The notes below the pieces were generated by a model. The model was not told where the DNA came from, ran no database searches, and saw nothing but the letters and a program-made list of their open reading frames with translations. Shown in pieces: positions 24,090-32,164 of a DNA stretch of 33,320 nucleotides. The position numbers and the translations under genes are program-made. Position 1 is the first letter of the stretch. Each line of letters opens with the position of its first letter. Location: contig JAEYZJ010000016.1 in assembly GCA_023430705.1 (NCBI GenBank), forward strand, positions 1 through 33,320. Reading direction: 5' to 3'. The DNA is from Pseudomonadota bacterium. GTDB lineage: Bacteria; Pseudomonadota; Alphaproteobacteria; Rhizobiales; Devosiaceae.

Positions 24090-24467
24090 ATGCACCTCGC
24101 GACAAAAATCGCCGCGGCAGCAGTTGCCACGCTGCTTGCCATAGCCCCCGTATCCGCGCTCGCAGCCGACCCCACCGGCCTCTGGCAGGCCGATGACGGC
24201 AAGAGCCGCTACACCATCAGCAAGTGCGGCGAGGACGCACTGTGCGCCCGCCTGATCTGGCTGCGCGACAAGAACGACGTGAACCGCCCGTACCTGAATC
24301 AGGTCATCGTGCAGGGCACGCAGTCCGCCGCCAACAAGTGGACCGGCACCGTCAAGCACGCCGGCGACATCTATTCCGGCACGATGATCATGACCGGCGA
24401 GGACAGCCTCAAGGTCAACGGCTGCCAGGGTGTCTTCTGCCAGACCGTCAAGCTCAGCCGCGTCTAG
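24090..24467 (+). CDS. DUF2147 domain-containing secreted protein
   Basis: A 125-residue periplasmic protein: signal peptide M-H-L-A-T-K-I-A-A-A-A-V with cleavage after S-A-L-A. The DUF2147 pattern follows: G-L-W-Q-A-D-D-G-K-S, then C-G-E-D-A-L-C-A-R-L-I-W-L, and a C-terminal C-Q-G-V-F-C pair, so two disulfides are likely. The fold is probably lipocalin-like; the ligand is unknown. The ATG at 24090 is preferred because GGAGAG ends 7 bases before it; ATG 24084 would leave only 1 base. A strong terminator follows, so it is a single-gene unit. Confidence 0.88.
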   Translation: MHLATKIAAAAVATLLAIAPVSALAADPTGLWQADDGKSRYTISKCGEDALCARLIWLRDKNDVNRPYLNQVIVQGTQSAANKWTGTVKHAGDIYSGTMIMTGEDSLKVNGCQGVFCQTVKLSRV

Positions 24468-24510
24468 GGCGCCGCTTGCTATAGGCAGCCCCCAAGAACT
24501 GCCGAACTCG

Positions 24511-24543
24511 AAGGCCCGCGTCTCCGCCGACGTGGGCCTTTTT
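24511..24543 (+). terminator. Intrinsic terminator of DUF2147 gene
   Basis: Arms AAGGCCCGCGTC (24511-24522) and GACGTGGGCCTT (24529-24540) form a 12-bp stem with one G-U pair and a 6-base loop, followed directly by T residues (five T in all counting the arm end). Confidence 0.9.
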
Positions 24544-24607
24544 GCATGCGCCGCAGCGCTTCCCGCCGCGAGGTGAAGGTTCGTTAAGGATGGCGCGGCT
24601 AGAGCGT

Positions 24608-26176
24608 ATGACAACGTCCAGCATTGTGCCACGGGCGGCTGTAATCCGTCCGCGGGGGCAAGACTTGACGACTTCGAACGACAACACCGTCATCCAGGAA
24701 CGCCTCGACTTCGTGCGCCTCGACGAGGCTGCGCTGGGCCGGCTGCGCCAGCTGGGACCGACGGTGGAGCGGCACCTGCCCGCCGCGTTGGCCGCGTTCT
24801 ACAGCCGTCTCGCCCAGGTACCGCAGATGGCGGCGATGTTCTCGGGCCCGCCCCAGGTCGATCGCGCCGCCGGCCGGCAGGTCGGGCACTGGAAGTCGAT
24901 CGCGGCCGGCCGCTTCGATGCCGAATACGTGGCTTCGAGCCGCAAGGTGGGCGAGCGGCACGCCAAGATCGGCCTCGAGCCCCGCTGGTACATGGGCGGC
25001 TACGGCCTCATTCTCGAGCACCTGATCACCGGCGTCCTGACTGACGAGCTGGCCGCCGCCGAGCCGCCGCGCCGGTTCTTCGCCAAGCCGGCCCCGCCGG
25101 TCGATGCGGCCGAACTGGCTGCAAGGCTCTCGGTGCTGGTGAAGGCCGTGCTGCTCGACATGGATCTGGCCGTGACGGTCTATTTCGACCGGCTCGCCCA
25201 GGAGGCGGCCGATCGAGACCGGCAGGCCTCCGAGCGCATCAAGCATGCGGTCGCCGCGACGGGCGACGCGCTGAAGAGCCTCGCCGACGGCAACCTCACG
25301 GCCCGCATCGCGGCCGAGTTCGACAGCGAGTTCGAAGCCATCAAGCAGGACACCAACGCGGTCGCCGACCGGCTCGAGCAGATCGTCCGGCAGCTGCGCG
25401 GCACCTCGGGCTCGCTGCGCACGGCGACCTCGGAAATCCTCGCCGGCGCCAACGACCTCTCCGACCGCTCCACCAAGCAGGCCGCGACCATCGAACAGAC
25501 TTCGGCGGCCATGGAGCAGCTGATGAACACGGTCGCCGCCAATGTCGAGAGCGCGCGCGCCGCGACCGGCAGCGCCCGCAACATGTCCAAGACCGCCGAG
25601 GACGGCACCGCGATGATGGCGCGGGCCAACGAGGCCATGGGCCGCATCACCGCGTCTTCCGACCGCATCGCGGCGATCATCGGGCTCATCGACGACATCG
25701 CCTTCCAGACCAACCTGCTCGCGCTCAACGCCTCGGTCGAGGCAGCGCGGGCCGGCGAGGCCGGCAAGGGCTTTGCCGTGGTGGCGGTGGAAGTGCGGCG
25801 GCTGGCCCAGAGCGCCGCGACGGCCTCGAGCGACATCAAGACGCTGATCGAGCAGAGCGGCCGCGACGTGCGCGACGGCAGCGGGCTCGTGGCCGAGGCG
25901 ACCGGCAAGCTCGCCGCGATCCTGGGGTCGGTGCGCGAGAACGAGGCGCTGCTCGACCGCATCGCCAGCGCCAGCGCCTCGCAGGCCGAGGGCATCCAGG
26001 AGGTCACCATCGCGGTGCGCCAACTCGACGAGATGACCCAGCACAACGCGGCGCTGGTCGAGCAGATGAACGGCGCCATCGAGCAGACCGAGCAGCAGGC
26101 CACCGAGCTCGACCTCGTGGTGGACCTCTTCACGGTCTCGGACGACATCCGCCATCCCGCGCGGCGCGTGGCCTGA
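24608..26176 (+). CDS. Globin-coupled methyl-accepting chemotaxis protein (soluble aerotaxis-type sensor)
   Basis: A 522-residue cytoplasmic chemoreceptor with no membrane helix. Residues about 30-190 are a sensor globin: G-E-R-H-A-K-I-G-L-E-P-R-W-Y-M-G-G-Y gives the proximal haem ligand His118. A HAMP-like linker (L-A-D-G-N-L-T-A-R-I) follows, then the signalling domain with the conserved hairpin tip D-D-I-A-F-Q-T-N-L-L-A-L-N-A and E-A-A-R-A-G-E-A-G-K-G-F-A-V-V-A-x-E-V-R. It should bind O2 (or NO/CO) and modulate CheA. Start is uncertain: ATG 24608 is used; ATG 24590 or a TTG near 24665 are alternatives. No che genes are adjacent. Confidence 0.93.
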   Translation: MTTSSIVPRAAVIRPRGQDLTTSNDNTVIQERLDFVRLDEAALGRLRQLGPTVERHLPAALAAFYSRLAQVPQMAAMFSGPPQVDRAAGRQVGHWKSIAAGRFDAEYVASSRKVGERHAKIGLEPRWYMGGYGLILEHLITGVLTDELAAAEPPRRFFAKPAPPVDAAELAARLSVLVKAVLLDMDLAVTVYFDRLAQEAADRDRQASERIKHAVAATGDALKSLADGNLTARIAAEFDSEFEAIKQDTNAVADRLEQIVRQLRGTSGSLRTATSEILAGANDLSDRSTKQAATIEQTSAAMEQLMNTVAANVESARAATGSARNMSKTAEDGTAMMARANEAMGRITASSDRIAAIIGLIDDIAFQTNLLALNASVEAARAGEAGKGFAVVAVEVRRLAQSAATASSDIKTLIEQSGRDVRDGSGLVAEATGKLAAILGSVRENEALLDRIASASASQAEGIQEVTIAVRQLDEMTQHNAALVEQMNGAIEQTEQQATELDLVVDLFTVSDDIRHPARRVA

Positions 26177-26269
26177 CGGGGCGCCGGACGGGGCTTGCCT
26201 GCGCCGCCCGGCCCGCTATGAGACGTACGCCTCGCCGCATGGGCGGGCGACCGAGTCGAGGTGCCTAGC

Positions 26270-26680
26270 GTGACCGACTACCAGCTTGTCGAGCGGACTC
26301 CCACGATCGAGGAGTACTGCGAACTGCGGGCCCTGAACGGGCTTTCGGCCAAGACCGCGGAAGCGGCGGCGCGCGGCCTGCCCAACTCGCAGTATGCGGT
26401 GGTGATCGAGCATGAGGGCCTCGCGATCGGCATGGGCCGCGTCATCGGCGACGGCGGCACGGCCTTCCAGGTGACCGACATCGCCGTGCTCGGCGCGCAT
26501 CGCGGCAAGGGCCTCGGCAAGCGCATCGTCAGGGCGCTGATCGACTGGCTCGAGGCCAATGCGCCCAAATCCGCCTATGTCAGCCTGATCGCCGACGGCC
26601 CGGCCAAGGACCTCTACGCCCAGTTCGGCTTTACGGAGACGGCCCCGGAGTCGGTGGGGATGCACCGCTGGATCCGGTGA
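26270..26680 (+). CDS. GNAT-family N-acetyltransferase
   Basis: A 136-residue acetyl-CoA-dependent acetyltransferase. The central strand and loop V-T-D-I-A-V-L, then H-R-G-K-G-L-G-K-R-I-V, is the acetyl-CoA pyrophosphate-binding motif A. The tail D-L-Y-A-Q-F-G-F is motif B. Substrate unknown. The GTG at 26270 is preferred because GAGG stands 7 bases upstream; an earlier GTG at 26261 is possible. It is the last host-type gene on the plus strand before the gene transfer agent region and converges with the KTSC gene. Confidence 0.9.
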   Translation: MTDYQLVERTPTIEEYCELRALNGLSAKTAEAAARGLPNSQYAVVIEHEGLAIGMGRVIGDGGTAFQVTDIAVLGAHRGKGLGKRIVRALIDWLEANAPKSAYVSLIADGPAKDLYAQFGFTETAPESVGMHRWIR

Positions 26681-26731
26681 GTCGGCGGCCCCCCTTCACC
26701 GCCCTGTCGCGCACGAAATAACCCAACCTTA

Positions 26732-27025
26732 TCAGCGACTTGCGAATTTCTTTGCGGGATCGATCCCCGCGTGACGGTGACCTGCTATGGTTTGGGCACG
26801 GTCGGAGAAGTGCGGCTGGCGCTCGTTCTCCACCGGAGCGAATTCGTAGCCGTCGCGGATGTGGGCGTTGAAGTAGCGCCCCTTCGACGGCGAGCGGCGC
26901 AGCGCGTCGTAGGTGACGGTCGGCACATCGAAATAATCGTAGCGGCGGCCTGACGGCCGGAACCAGATGCTCAGCGTCTGGGTCTCCGGGTCGTAGGCCA
27001 TGTCCGCGATCATGGTGGACGGCAT
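26732..27025 (-). CDS. KTSC-domain protein
   Basis: A 97-residue protein whose core matches the KTSC domain: I-A-D-M-A-Y-D-P-E-T-Q-T-L-S-I-W-F near residues 6-22, then Y-D-Y-F-D-V-P, and S-K-G-R-Y-F-N-A-H-I-R-D-G-Y. KTSC domains occur alone or on lysyl-tRNA synthetase-like and phage proteins; their role is not settled. The ATG has AGGAGG 7 bases upstream. The gene is transcribed away from the terminase genes and starts only 43 bp from the small terminase start, so the two 5' ends must share regulatory sequence. Confidence 0.85.
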   Translation of the reverse strand: MPSTMIADMAYDPETQTLSIWFRPSGRRYDYFDVPTVTYDALRRSPSKGRYFNAHIRDGYEFAPVENERQPHFSDRAQTIAGHRHAGIDPAKKFASR

Positions 27026-27068
27026 GGGTCGCCTCCTGACGCGGCAGAACGTCGGGGAGGGCAGCTGG

Positions 27069-27488
27069 TTGCGCGATGATGGGCAGCAGCGGGACTGGGA
27101 GGCGATACGGCGCGATGTCGAGGCAGGCGGGCGGACCTATACGGCCATCTGCCGCCAGTATCGCATCTCGCGCGGGGAACTGCAGCGCCGCATCAAGGCC
27201 AACCACTGGCATGCCCCGGAGACGGACGACCTCGCCGCCCGACGGATACTGGTCGATGGCATCTACTGGGCCCTCGAGCGGATGATCGAACGGATGGCAG
27301 AGGCCGAGCCGGGCCTCGACCCCGCCATCGAGGCGGCGGTGCTGCACCGGCTTGCCACCACGCTCGGCAAGCTCATCGCGATCGACCGGCTGTCGGCCGG
27401 CCGGAAGCTGACTGCGCAGGAAAGCCGCGAGATAGCGGTACTGAAGGCAAGAGTCATAGGGCGGCTGGACGAACTTGGAATCGATTAG
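27069..27488 (+). CDS. GTA small terminase-like protein (g1)
   Basis: A 139-residue DNA-binding protein in the small-terminase position of an RcGTA-type cluster. Its N-terminal half has a helix-turn-helix: D-W-E-A-I-R-R-D-V-E-A-G, then I-C-R-Q-Y-R-I-S-R-G-E-L-Q-R-R-I, a pattern typical of phage and GTA small terminases. The rest is helical and may oligomerise. The TTG at 27069 is chosen because GGGGAGGG ends 7 bases upstream and it clears the divergent KTSC gene; ATGs at 27000, 27012 and 27024 would overlap it. It overlaps the large terminase by 14 bp. Confidence 0.78.
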   Translation: MRDDGQQRDWEAIRRDVEAGGRTYTAICRQYRISRGELQRRIKANHWHAPETDDLAARRILVDGIYWALERMIERMAEAEPGLDPAIEAAVLHRLATTLGKLIAIDRLSAGRKLTAQESREIAVLKARVIGRLDELGID

Positions 27489-28716
27489 GGAGCTGGTGGC
27501 AGCCGCGCCGGACGACGAGTTCGGCTGGTTCCGCCACTACTGGCGCCTGCTCGGGCGGCCCTCGCAGAAGCCGCCCGCGGGCGACTGGACCACATGGCTG
27601 CTGATCGGCGGGCGCGGCTCGGGCAAGACCCGCTCCGGCGCCGAATGGGTGAGGGGGCTGGCGGCCAAGGGCATCGGCCCGATCGCGCTGGTCAGCGAGA
27701 CCATGACCGAAGCGCTGGAGGTGATGGTGCGCGGGCCGAGCGGCATTCTCGCCGTGAGCCCCGAGGACGAGAAGCCGGTGGTGCGCGGCCACAGGCTCAT
27801 CTGGGAGACGGGCACCGAAGCGCTGCTGCTCGGTGCGGCGGACCCCGAGCGCTTCCGCGGCCCCCAGTTCGCCGCCGCCTGGTGTGACGAACTGGCCAAG
27901 TGGTCGCATGCGGAAGCCGCCTGGGACATGCTGCAGCTCGGCCTGAGACTGGGTGAGCGTCCGCGCCAGCTGGTGACGACGACGCCGCGCCCCACCAAGC
28001 TGCTGAAGCGGCTGATGGAAGCGCCCGACACCGTGACGGTGCGGATGACGACGCGGGAGAATTCGCGCTGGCTCGCCGGCGCGTTCCTCACCGCGATCGT
28101 CGCCCGCTACGAGAATACCGTGCTCGGCCGCCAGGAGCTCGAGGGCGAGCTGATCGAGGATCGGCCGGATGCGCTCTGGCAGCGCGGCATGTTCCGGGGC
28201 GATGCCGGCCTCGAGCCGGGCCGCATCGTCGTGGCGGTTGATCCGCCGGCGACGGGGCACCGCCTGTCGGACGCCTGCGGCCTGATCGTCGCCGGATCCG
28301 CCGGGGCGGAGGCGGTGGTGATCGCCGACCTGAGCTTTGCGCCGGCCCGGCCCGAGGCCTGGGCCCGGCGGGCGGTGGCGGCGTTCCACGAGTATCGCGC
28401 CGACTGCATCGTCGCCGAGACCAACCAGGGCGGGGACATGGTGAAGGCGGTGATCGCGCAGGAGGACCCGGAAGTGCCGGTGCGGGCGGTGCATGCGAGC
28501 CGCGGCAAGTGGGTGCGGGCCGAGCCGGTGGCGGCGCTCTATGCCAATGGCCGCGTCGCGCACCGCCCGGGACTGACCGCGCTCGAGGACGAGATGTGCG
28601 CCTTCGGCGCCGACGGGCTGGCCGACGGACATTCGCCCGACCGCGTCGATGCGCTGGTCTGGGCGCTGACCGAACTGCTGCTCGCGGGCGGCGAACCGCG
28701 GGTGCGGGGAATCTGA
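27475..28716 (+). CDS. GTA/phage large terminase (DNA packaging ATPase-nuclease, g2)
   Basis: A 413-residue motor that packages DNA into preformed heads. The ATPase domain has Walker A G-G-R-G-S-G-K-T (45-52) and Walker B A-A-W-C-D-E (Asp138, Glu139), then the coupling segment V-T-T-T-P-R-P. The RNase H-like nuclease domain has V-A-V-D-P-P (Asp256), V-A-E-T-N-Q-G-G and S-P-D-R-V-D-A-L (Asp392), so all catalytic acids are present. This is the GTA-type terminase family. The TTG at 27475 is used; a GTG at 27496 is an alternative. It lies between g1 and the portal gene. Confidence 0.95.
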   Translation: MESIRELVAAAPDDEFGWFRHYWRLLGRPSQKPPAGDWTTWLLIGGRGSGKTRSGAEWVRGLAAKGIGPIALVSETMTEALEVMVRGPSGILAVSPEDEKPVVRGHRLIWETGTEALLLGAADPERFRGPQFAAAWCDELAKWSHAEAAWDMLQLGLRLGERPRQLVTTTPRPTKLLKRLMEAPDTVTVRMTTRENSRWLAGAFLTAIVARYENTVLGRQELEGELIEDRPDALWQRGMFRGDAGLEPGRIVVAVDPPATGHRLSDACGLIVAGSAGAEAVVIADLSFAPARPEAWARRAVAAFHEYRADCIVAETNQGGDMVKAVIAQEDPEVPVRAVHASRGKWVRAEPVAALYANGRVAHRPGLTALEDEMCAFGADGLADGHSPDRVDALVWALTELLLAGGEPRVRGI

Positions 28717-28779
28717 GGCGGGGGCGAAGGCCATCCCCCCGGCGGCGAGTCTGGCCGCGAGACAGGCGAGGAACTTGAG

Positions 28780-29928
28780 ATGCCCAACTGGTTGGCCCGC
28801 CTCGGCGGGATGATGTCGGCTGCCGAGCGCAAGTCCGCCGGACCGCAGAGCCTGATGACGGTGACGCAGCTGGGCGAGGCCAGCTGGAGCCGGCGGGGGT
28901 TCGTGAGCCTCGCCAATGCCGGCTATGCGCGCAACCCGGTGGTGCACCGCTGCGTGCGGATGATCGCCGAGGCGGCGACCCGCGTGCCGCTGGTGGCCGA
29001 GGAGGGCGGCAAGCGGCTGAGCGAGCATCCGGTGCTGCGGCTGCTGGCGCGGCCCAACGCGCGGCAGTCGGGGAGCGAACTGCTCGAGGCGGTCTATGCG
29101 TTCCTGCAGACCGCCGGCAACGCCTACCTGACCGCGACCCAGATCGAGGGCGAGGTGCGCGAGCTGCACGTGCTGCGGCCCGACCGGGTGCGGGCCGTGC
29201 CGGGTCGCGACGGCTACCCCGGCGCCTACGCCTATACGGTGGGCGGCCGGACGGTGGAGCTGAAGCTCGACGCGCAGCCGGTGGCGCAGCTGCTGCACCT
29301 GGCGCTGTTCCATCCGCTCGACGACCACTACGGCATGGCTCCGCTGGAGGCGGCGGCACAGAGCCTCGACATCCACAATGCCGCGGCCGAGTGGAACAAG
29401 GCGCTGCTCGACAATGCCGCGCGCCCGAGCGGCGCGCTGGTCTATTCGGGCGGCACCGGCACGCTGACCGAGGCGCAGTTCCGCCGGCTGAAGGAAGAGC
29501 TGGAGCAGGGTTTTTCGGGCGCGAGGAATGCGGGGCGGCCGCTGGTGCTCGAGGGCGGGCTCGACTGGAAGGCCATGGCGCTGACGCCGGCCGAGATGGA
29601 CTTCATGGAACTCAAGCACTCCGCGGCGCGCGAGATCGCGCTCGCCTTCGGCGTGCCGCCCATGCTGCTGGGGATCCCCGGCGACAATACCTATGCCAAC
29701 TACGCCGAGGCCAGTCGCGCCTTCTGGCGCGGCACGGTGGTGCCGCTGGTGCGGCGCGTCGCCGACGACCTCGGCTTCTGGCTGGCCCCGGCCTTCAGCG
29801 GCGTGGCGATCGTGCCCGATCTCGACGGGGTCGAGGCGCTGGCCGAGGACCGCGCGGCGCTCTGGGCCCGCGTCGGCGCCGCCGACTTCCTCACCGACGA
29901 GGAGAAGCGGGCGATGGTGGGGATCTAG
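28780..29928 (+). CDS. HK97-family portal protein (g3)
   Basis: A 382-residue portal subunit that forms the dodecameric DNA gate at one head vertex. Typical HK97 portal features are N-P-V-V-H-R-C-V-R-M-I-A-E-A near residues 52-65, the region around Y-G-M-A-P-L-E-A-A, and F-G-V-P-P-M-L-L-G-I-P-G-D-N-T-Y-A-N-Y near 290-308. The ATG at 28780 follows GAGGAAC. The 63 bp before it hold a GC-rich inverted stretch of the type seen in other gaps of this cluster. Confidence 0.95.
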   Translation: MPNWLARLGGMMSAAERKSAGPQSLMTVTQLGEASWSRRGFVSLANAGYARNPVVHRCVRMIAEAATRVPLVAEEGGKRLSEHPVLRLLARPNARQSGSELLEAVYAFLQTAGNAYLTATQIEGEVRELHVLRPDRVRAVPGRDGYPGAYAYTVGGRTVELKLDAQPVAQLLHLALFHPLDDHYGMAPLEAAAQSLDIHNAAAEWNKALLDNAARPSGALVYSGGTGTLTEAQFRRLKEELEQGFSGARNAGRPLVLEGGLDWKAMALTPAEMDFMELKHSAAREIALAFGVPPMLLGIPGDNTYANYAEASRAFWRGTVVPLVRRVADDLGFWLAPAFSGVAIVPDLDGVEALAEDRAALWARVGAADFLTDEEKRAMVGI

Positions 29929-29937
29929 GGCGGCCTC

Positions 29938-29970
29938 GTTCTGATCCTCCCTCGCACTGTGGGGGAGAAC
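29938..29970. other. GC-rich hairpin between portal and g3.5-like gene
   Basis: GTTCT and CCTCCC pair with GGGGG and AGAAC across a 9-base loop (29938-29970), 10 bp after the portal stop. It belongs to the CTCCC/GGGAG hairpin type repeated in this cluster and could be a processing site or weak terminator. Confidence 0.5.
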
Positions 29971-30005
29971 CACTGCGCCCGCGGCGCACAACTACGGAGA
30001 CCACC

Positions 30006-30194
30006 ATGGACGAGCTCACCAAATCGATCGTGACGCGGGGGGACCTCGCGCACCTGGCGCTGTTCCTGTGGGCGACGGGGGCGACCGGGCTGCTGGTCTG
30101 GAGCCTCAAGGAACTGGTGGCCGCGAACCGGCGGTTCAACGACTTCGTCAAGGAAATCGCCACGTTGAATCAGTTGTTTCGCAACAGGGAATAA
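30006..30194 (+). CDS. Small GTA membrane protein (g3.5 position)
   Basis: A 62-residue protein with one membrane helix (A-L-F-L-W-A-T-G-A-T-G-L-L-V-W, about residues 17-33) and a charged C-terminal tail. It occupies the position of the small orf g3.5 between portal and protease in RcGTA-type clusters. The ATG at 30006 has GGAG 6 bases upstream (CGGAGACCACC). No function is established; a membrane role in assembly or release is speculation. The stop is 3 bp before the next small ORF. Confidence 0.72.
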   Translation: MDELTKSIVTRGDLAHLALFLWATGATGLLVWSLKELVAANRRFNDFVKEIATLNQLFRNRE

Positions 30195-30197
30195 GCC

Positions 30198-30341
30198 ATG
30201 GGCGCAAAAGGGGTTTCTACCGACAAGCACGTAGCCGGCGAGGTTTTCCGACAGTTTGCCTGGAACCTGGCGGGCACGCTCGCCAAGCCGGTGCGCCGCC
30301 CCTCGCGGCAGCGCCCGCGGCCGGCGGGGAGCAAGGGGTGA
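30198..30341 (+). CDS. Second small ORF between portal and protease genes
   Basis: A 47-codon frame, M-G-A-K-G-V-S-T-D-K-H-V-A-G-E-V, then F-R-Q-F-A-W-N-L, ending in a very basic Arg/Pro/Lys tail. It starts 3 bp after the previous stop, and its TGA overlaps the protease ATG by one base (TGATG), so it fills the operon without a gap. AGGGAA stands 6 bases before its ATG. No homologue is recognised from sequence alone. The tight fit and ribosome site support it as real. Confidence 0.6.
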   Translation: MGAKGVSTDKHVAGEVFRQFAWNLAGTLAKPVRRPSRQRPRPAGSKG

Positions 30342-30826
30342 TGCACGCCATCCCCATCGACGCCGATGGCCGCTTCGCCGGCTATGCAAGCGTCTTCGGG
30401 CGCACCGACGACAGCGGCGACCTGGTGATGCCCGGCGCCTTCGCCAACTCGCTCGCCCGGCGCGGCGCGGGGCGGCTGCGCATGCTGTTCCAGCACGATC
30501 CGCGCGAGCCGGTGGGCAACTGGGACGTGGCGTGCGAGGACGGCCATGGCCTCTGGGTCGAGGGCCGGCTGGTGCCGGGCGTGCCCCGGGCCGACGCGCT
30601 GCGCCGGCTGATCGAACGGCGCGCCGTCGACGGGCTGTCGATCGGCTTTCGCACCGAGCGGGCGACCCGCGAGGCACGCAGCGGCACCCGCCGCCTCTGG
30701 CAGATCGACCTGTGGGAGATCTCCATCGTGACGTTTCCGATGCTGGCCGAGGCCCGCATCGCGCCGGGGCAGGGCGCCCCGTCGGCGCGCTCGCTGCGGG
30801 CCGCCATTTCGCTCCTGAAGCAATAG
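30341..30826 (+). CDS. HK97-family prohead protease (g4)
   Basis: A 161-residue serine protease that trims the capsid scaffold domain during head maturation. Family features are F-A-G-Y-A-S-V-F, D-D-S-G-D-L-V-M-P-G-A-F, then L-F-Q-H-D-P with the catalytic His, and G-L-S-I-G-F-R with the catalytic Ser, followed by W-E-I-S-I-V-T-F-P. The ATG at 30341 (M-H-A-I-P-I-D) overlaps the preceding small ORF. It lies 12 bp upstream of its substrate gene, the capsid. Confidence 0.94.
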   Translation: MHAIPIDADGRFAGYASVFGRTDDSGDLVMPGAFANSLARRGAGRLRMLFQHDPREPVGNWDVACEDGHGLWVEGRLVPGVPRADALRRLIERRAVDGLSIGFRTERATREARSGTRRLWQIDLWEISIVTFPMLAEARIAPGQGAPSARSLRAAISLLKQ

Positions 30827-30838
30827 AGGGACCACGCG

Positions 30839-32065
30839 ATGACCGAACTGACCGACCGCCTCGAGAACAAGGCGGCACTGGCGGCTGCCCCGGATTCCGA
30901 GGCGACGCTGGGCGAGCTGATGAGCGCCTTCGAGGAGTTCAAGCGCACCAATGACGGGCGCCTGAAGGAACTGGAGAAGCGCGGGCAGGCCGACCCGCTG
31001 ACCGAGGACAAGCTGACCCGCCTCAACCAGGCCCTCGACGGGGCCAAGGCGGCGATGGACCGGCTGGCGCTCGAACGCGCCCGTCCCGCCCTCGAGGCCG
31101 GACGCCCCGACCTCGGCGACGAATACAAGGACGCCTTCTCGGCCTATGTGAAGCGCGGCGAGGAGAAGGCGCTCTCGATCGGCTCGAATGCGGACGGCGG
31201 CTACCTGGTGCCGGCCGAGACCGAGACCGAGATCCTGACGCGGCTGGCGGCGGTGTCGCCGATCCGCGCCATTGCCTCGGTGCGCAATGTCAGCACCAGC
31301 GTCTACAAGAAGCCGGTGACGCTGACCGGCCCCGCCGTGGGCTGGGTGGCCGAGACCGCGTCCCGCCCGCAGACCGCGAGCCAGACGATCGACGCGATCG
31401 ACTTCCCGACCGCCGAACTCTACGCCATGCCGGCGGCGACCGCCGCCTTCCTCGACGACGCTGCGGTCGATGTCGGCCAGTGGATCGCCGACGAGGTGAA
31501 CTCGGCCTTTGCCGAACAGGAGACGGCGGCCTTCGTCAACGGCAACGGCACCAGCAAGCCCAAGGGCTTCCTGCAGCAGACGCTCGTCGCCGAGAGCAGC
31601 TGGAGCTGGGGGGAGATCGGCTATCTCGTCACCGGCGTATCCGGCGGCTGGCCGGCGAGCAATGCCAGCGACGTGCTGGTCGACCTCGTCTACACGCTCA
31701 AGGCCGGCTACCGGCAGAACGCCAGCTGGGTGATGAACCGCAAGAGCCAGGCAGCGGTGCGCAAGCTGAAGGATGCCGAGGGCAACTACCTGTGGTCGCC
31801 CGGCGCCGGGGCCGGCGCCAGGGCGACGCTGATGGGCTTCGACCTCGTCGAGGCCGAGGACATGCCCGACATCGCCGCCAACGCCACCCCGATCGCCTTC
31901 GGCGACTTCCGCCGCGGCTACCTGGTGGTCGACCGGACCGGCGTGAACGTGCTGCGCGACCCGTACTCGGCCAAGCCCTACGTGCTGTTCTACACCACCA
32001 AGCGCGTCGGCGGCGGGGTGCAGGACTTCGACGCGATCAAGCTGCTGAAGTTCGGGACGAGCTGA
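30839..32065 (+). CDS. HK97-fold major capsid protein (g5)
   Basis: A 408-residue capsid subunit. Residues 1 to about 95 are a charged coiled-coil scaffold domain (L-M-S-A-F-E-E-F-K-R, L-K-E-L-E-K-R), expected to be removed by the protease. The mature domain has G-G-Y-L-V-P-A-E-T, V-G-W-V-A-E-T-A, the spine segment around A-D-E-V-N-S-A-F-A, and F-G-D-F-R-R-G-Y-L-V-V-D. No frameshift or truncation is seen. AGAGGG precedes the ATG. It is followed by a 146-bp spacer with three tandem hairpins. Confidence 0.95.
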   Translation: MTELTDRLENKAALAAAPDSEATLGELMSAFEEFKRTNDGRLKELEKRGQADPLTEDKLTRLNQALDGAKAAMDRLALERARPALEAGRPDLGDEYKDAFSAYVKRGEEKALSIGSNADGGYLVPAETETEILTRLAAVSPIRAIASVRNVSTSVYKKPVTLTGPAVGWVAETASRPQTASQTIDAIDFPTAELYAMPAATAAFLDDAAVDVGQWIADEVNSAFAEQETAAFVNGNGTSKPKGFLQQTLVAESSWSWGEIGYLVTGVSGGWPASNASDVLVDLVYTLKAGYRQNASWVMNRKSQAAVRKLKDAEGNYLWSPGAGAGARATLMGFDLVEAEDMPDIAANATPIAFGDFRRGYLVVDRTGVNVLRDPYSAKPYVLFYTTKRVGGGVQDFDAIKLLKFGTS

Positions 32066-32078
32066 GGGTGGGCCGGCC

Positions 32079-32164
32079 GGCGGCGGTGGGGGGAGCAATC
32101 CCCCGGACATCGCCGCCCCCTCCACCGGCTCCGCCGGTACCCCTCTCCCGCCACGCGGGGGAGG
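32079..32164. other. Three tandem hairpins after the capsid gene
   Basis: Hairpin 1: GGCGGCG and GGGGGA pair with TCCCCC and CGCCGCC around a GCAA loop (32079-32117). Hairpin 2: ACCGGC-TCC-GCCGGT (32124-32138). Hairpin 3: CCTCTCCCGC-CAC-GCGGGGGAGG with one mismatch (32142-32164). The spacer between capsid and connector is thus nearly all foldable. None is followed by a T-run, so it fits RNA processing, stabilisation or partial termination better than a strong stop (inference). Confidence 0.7.

Noticed and set aside
24005..24196. 63-codon frame overlapping the DUF2147 start
   Set aside because: Overlaps a signal-peptide gene in another frame and has no supporting features.
27454..29991. 845-codon open frame antisense to terminase and portal genes
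   Set aside because: Spans two GTA genes and their gap; Arg/His/Ala-rich translation without domains.
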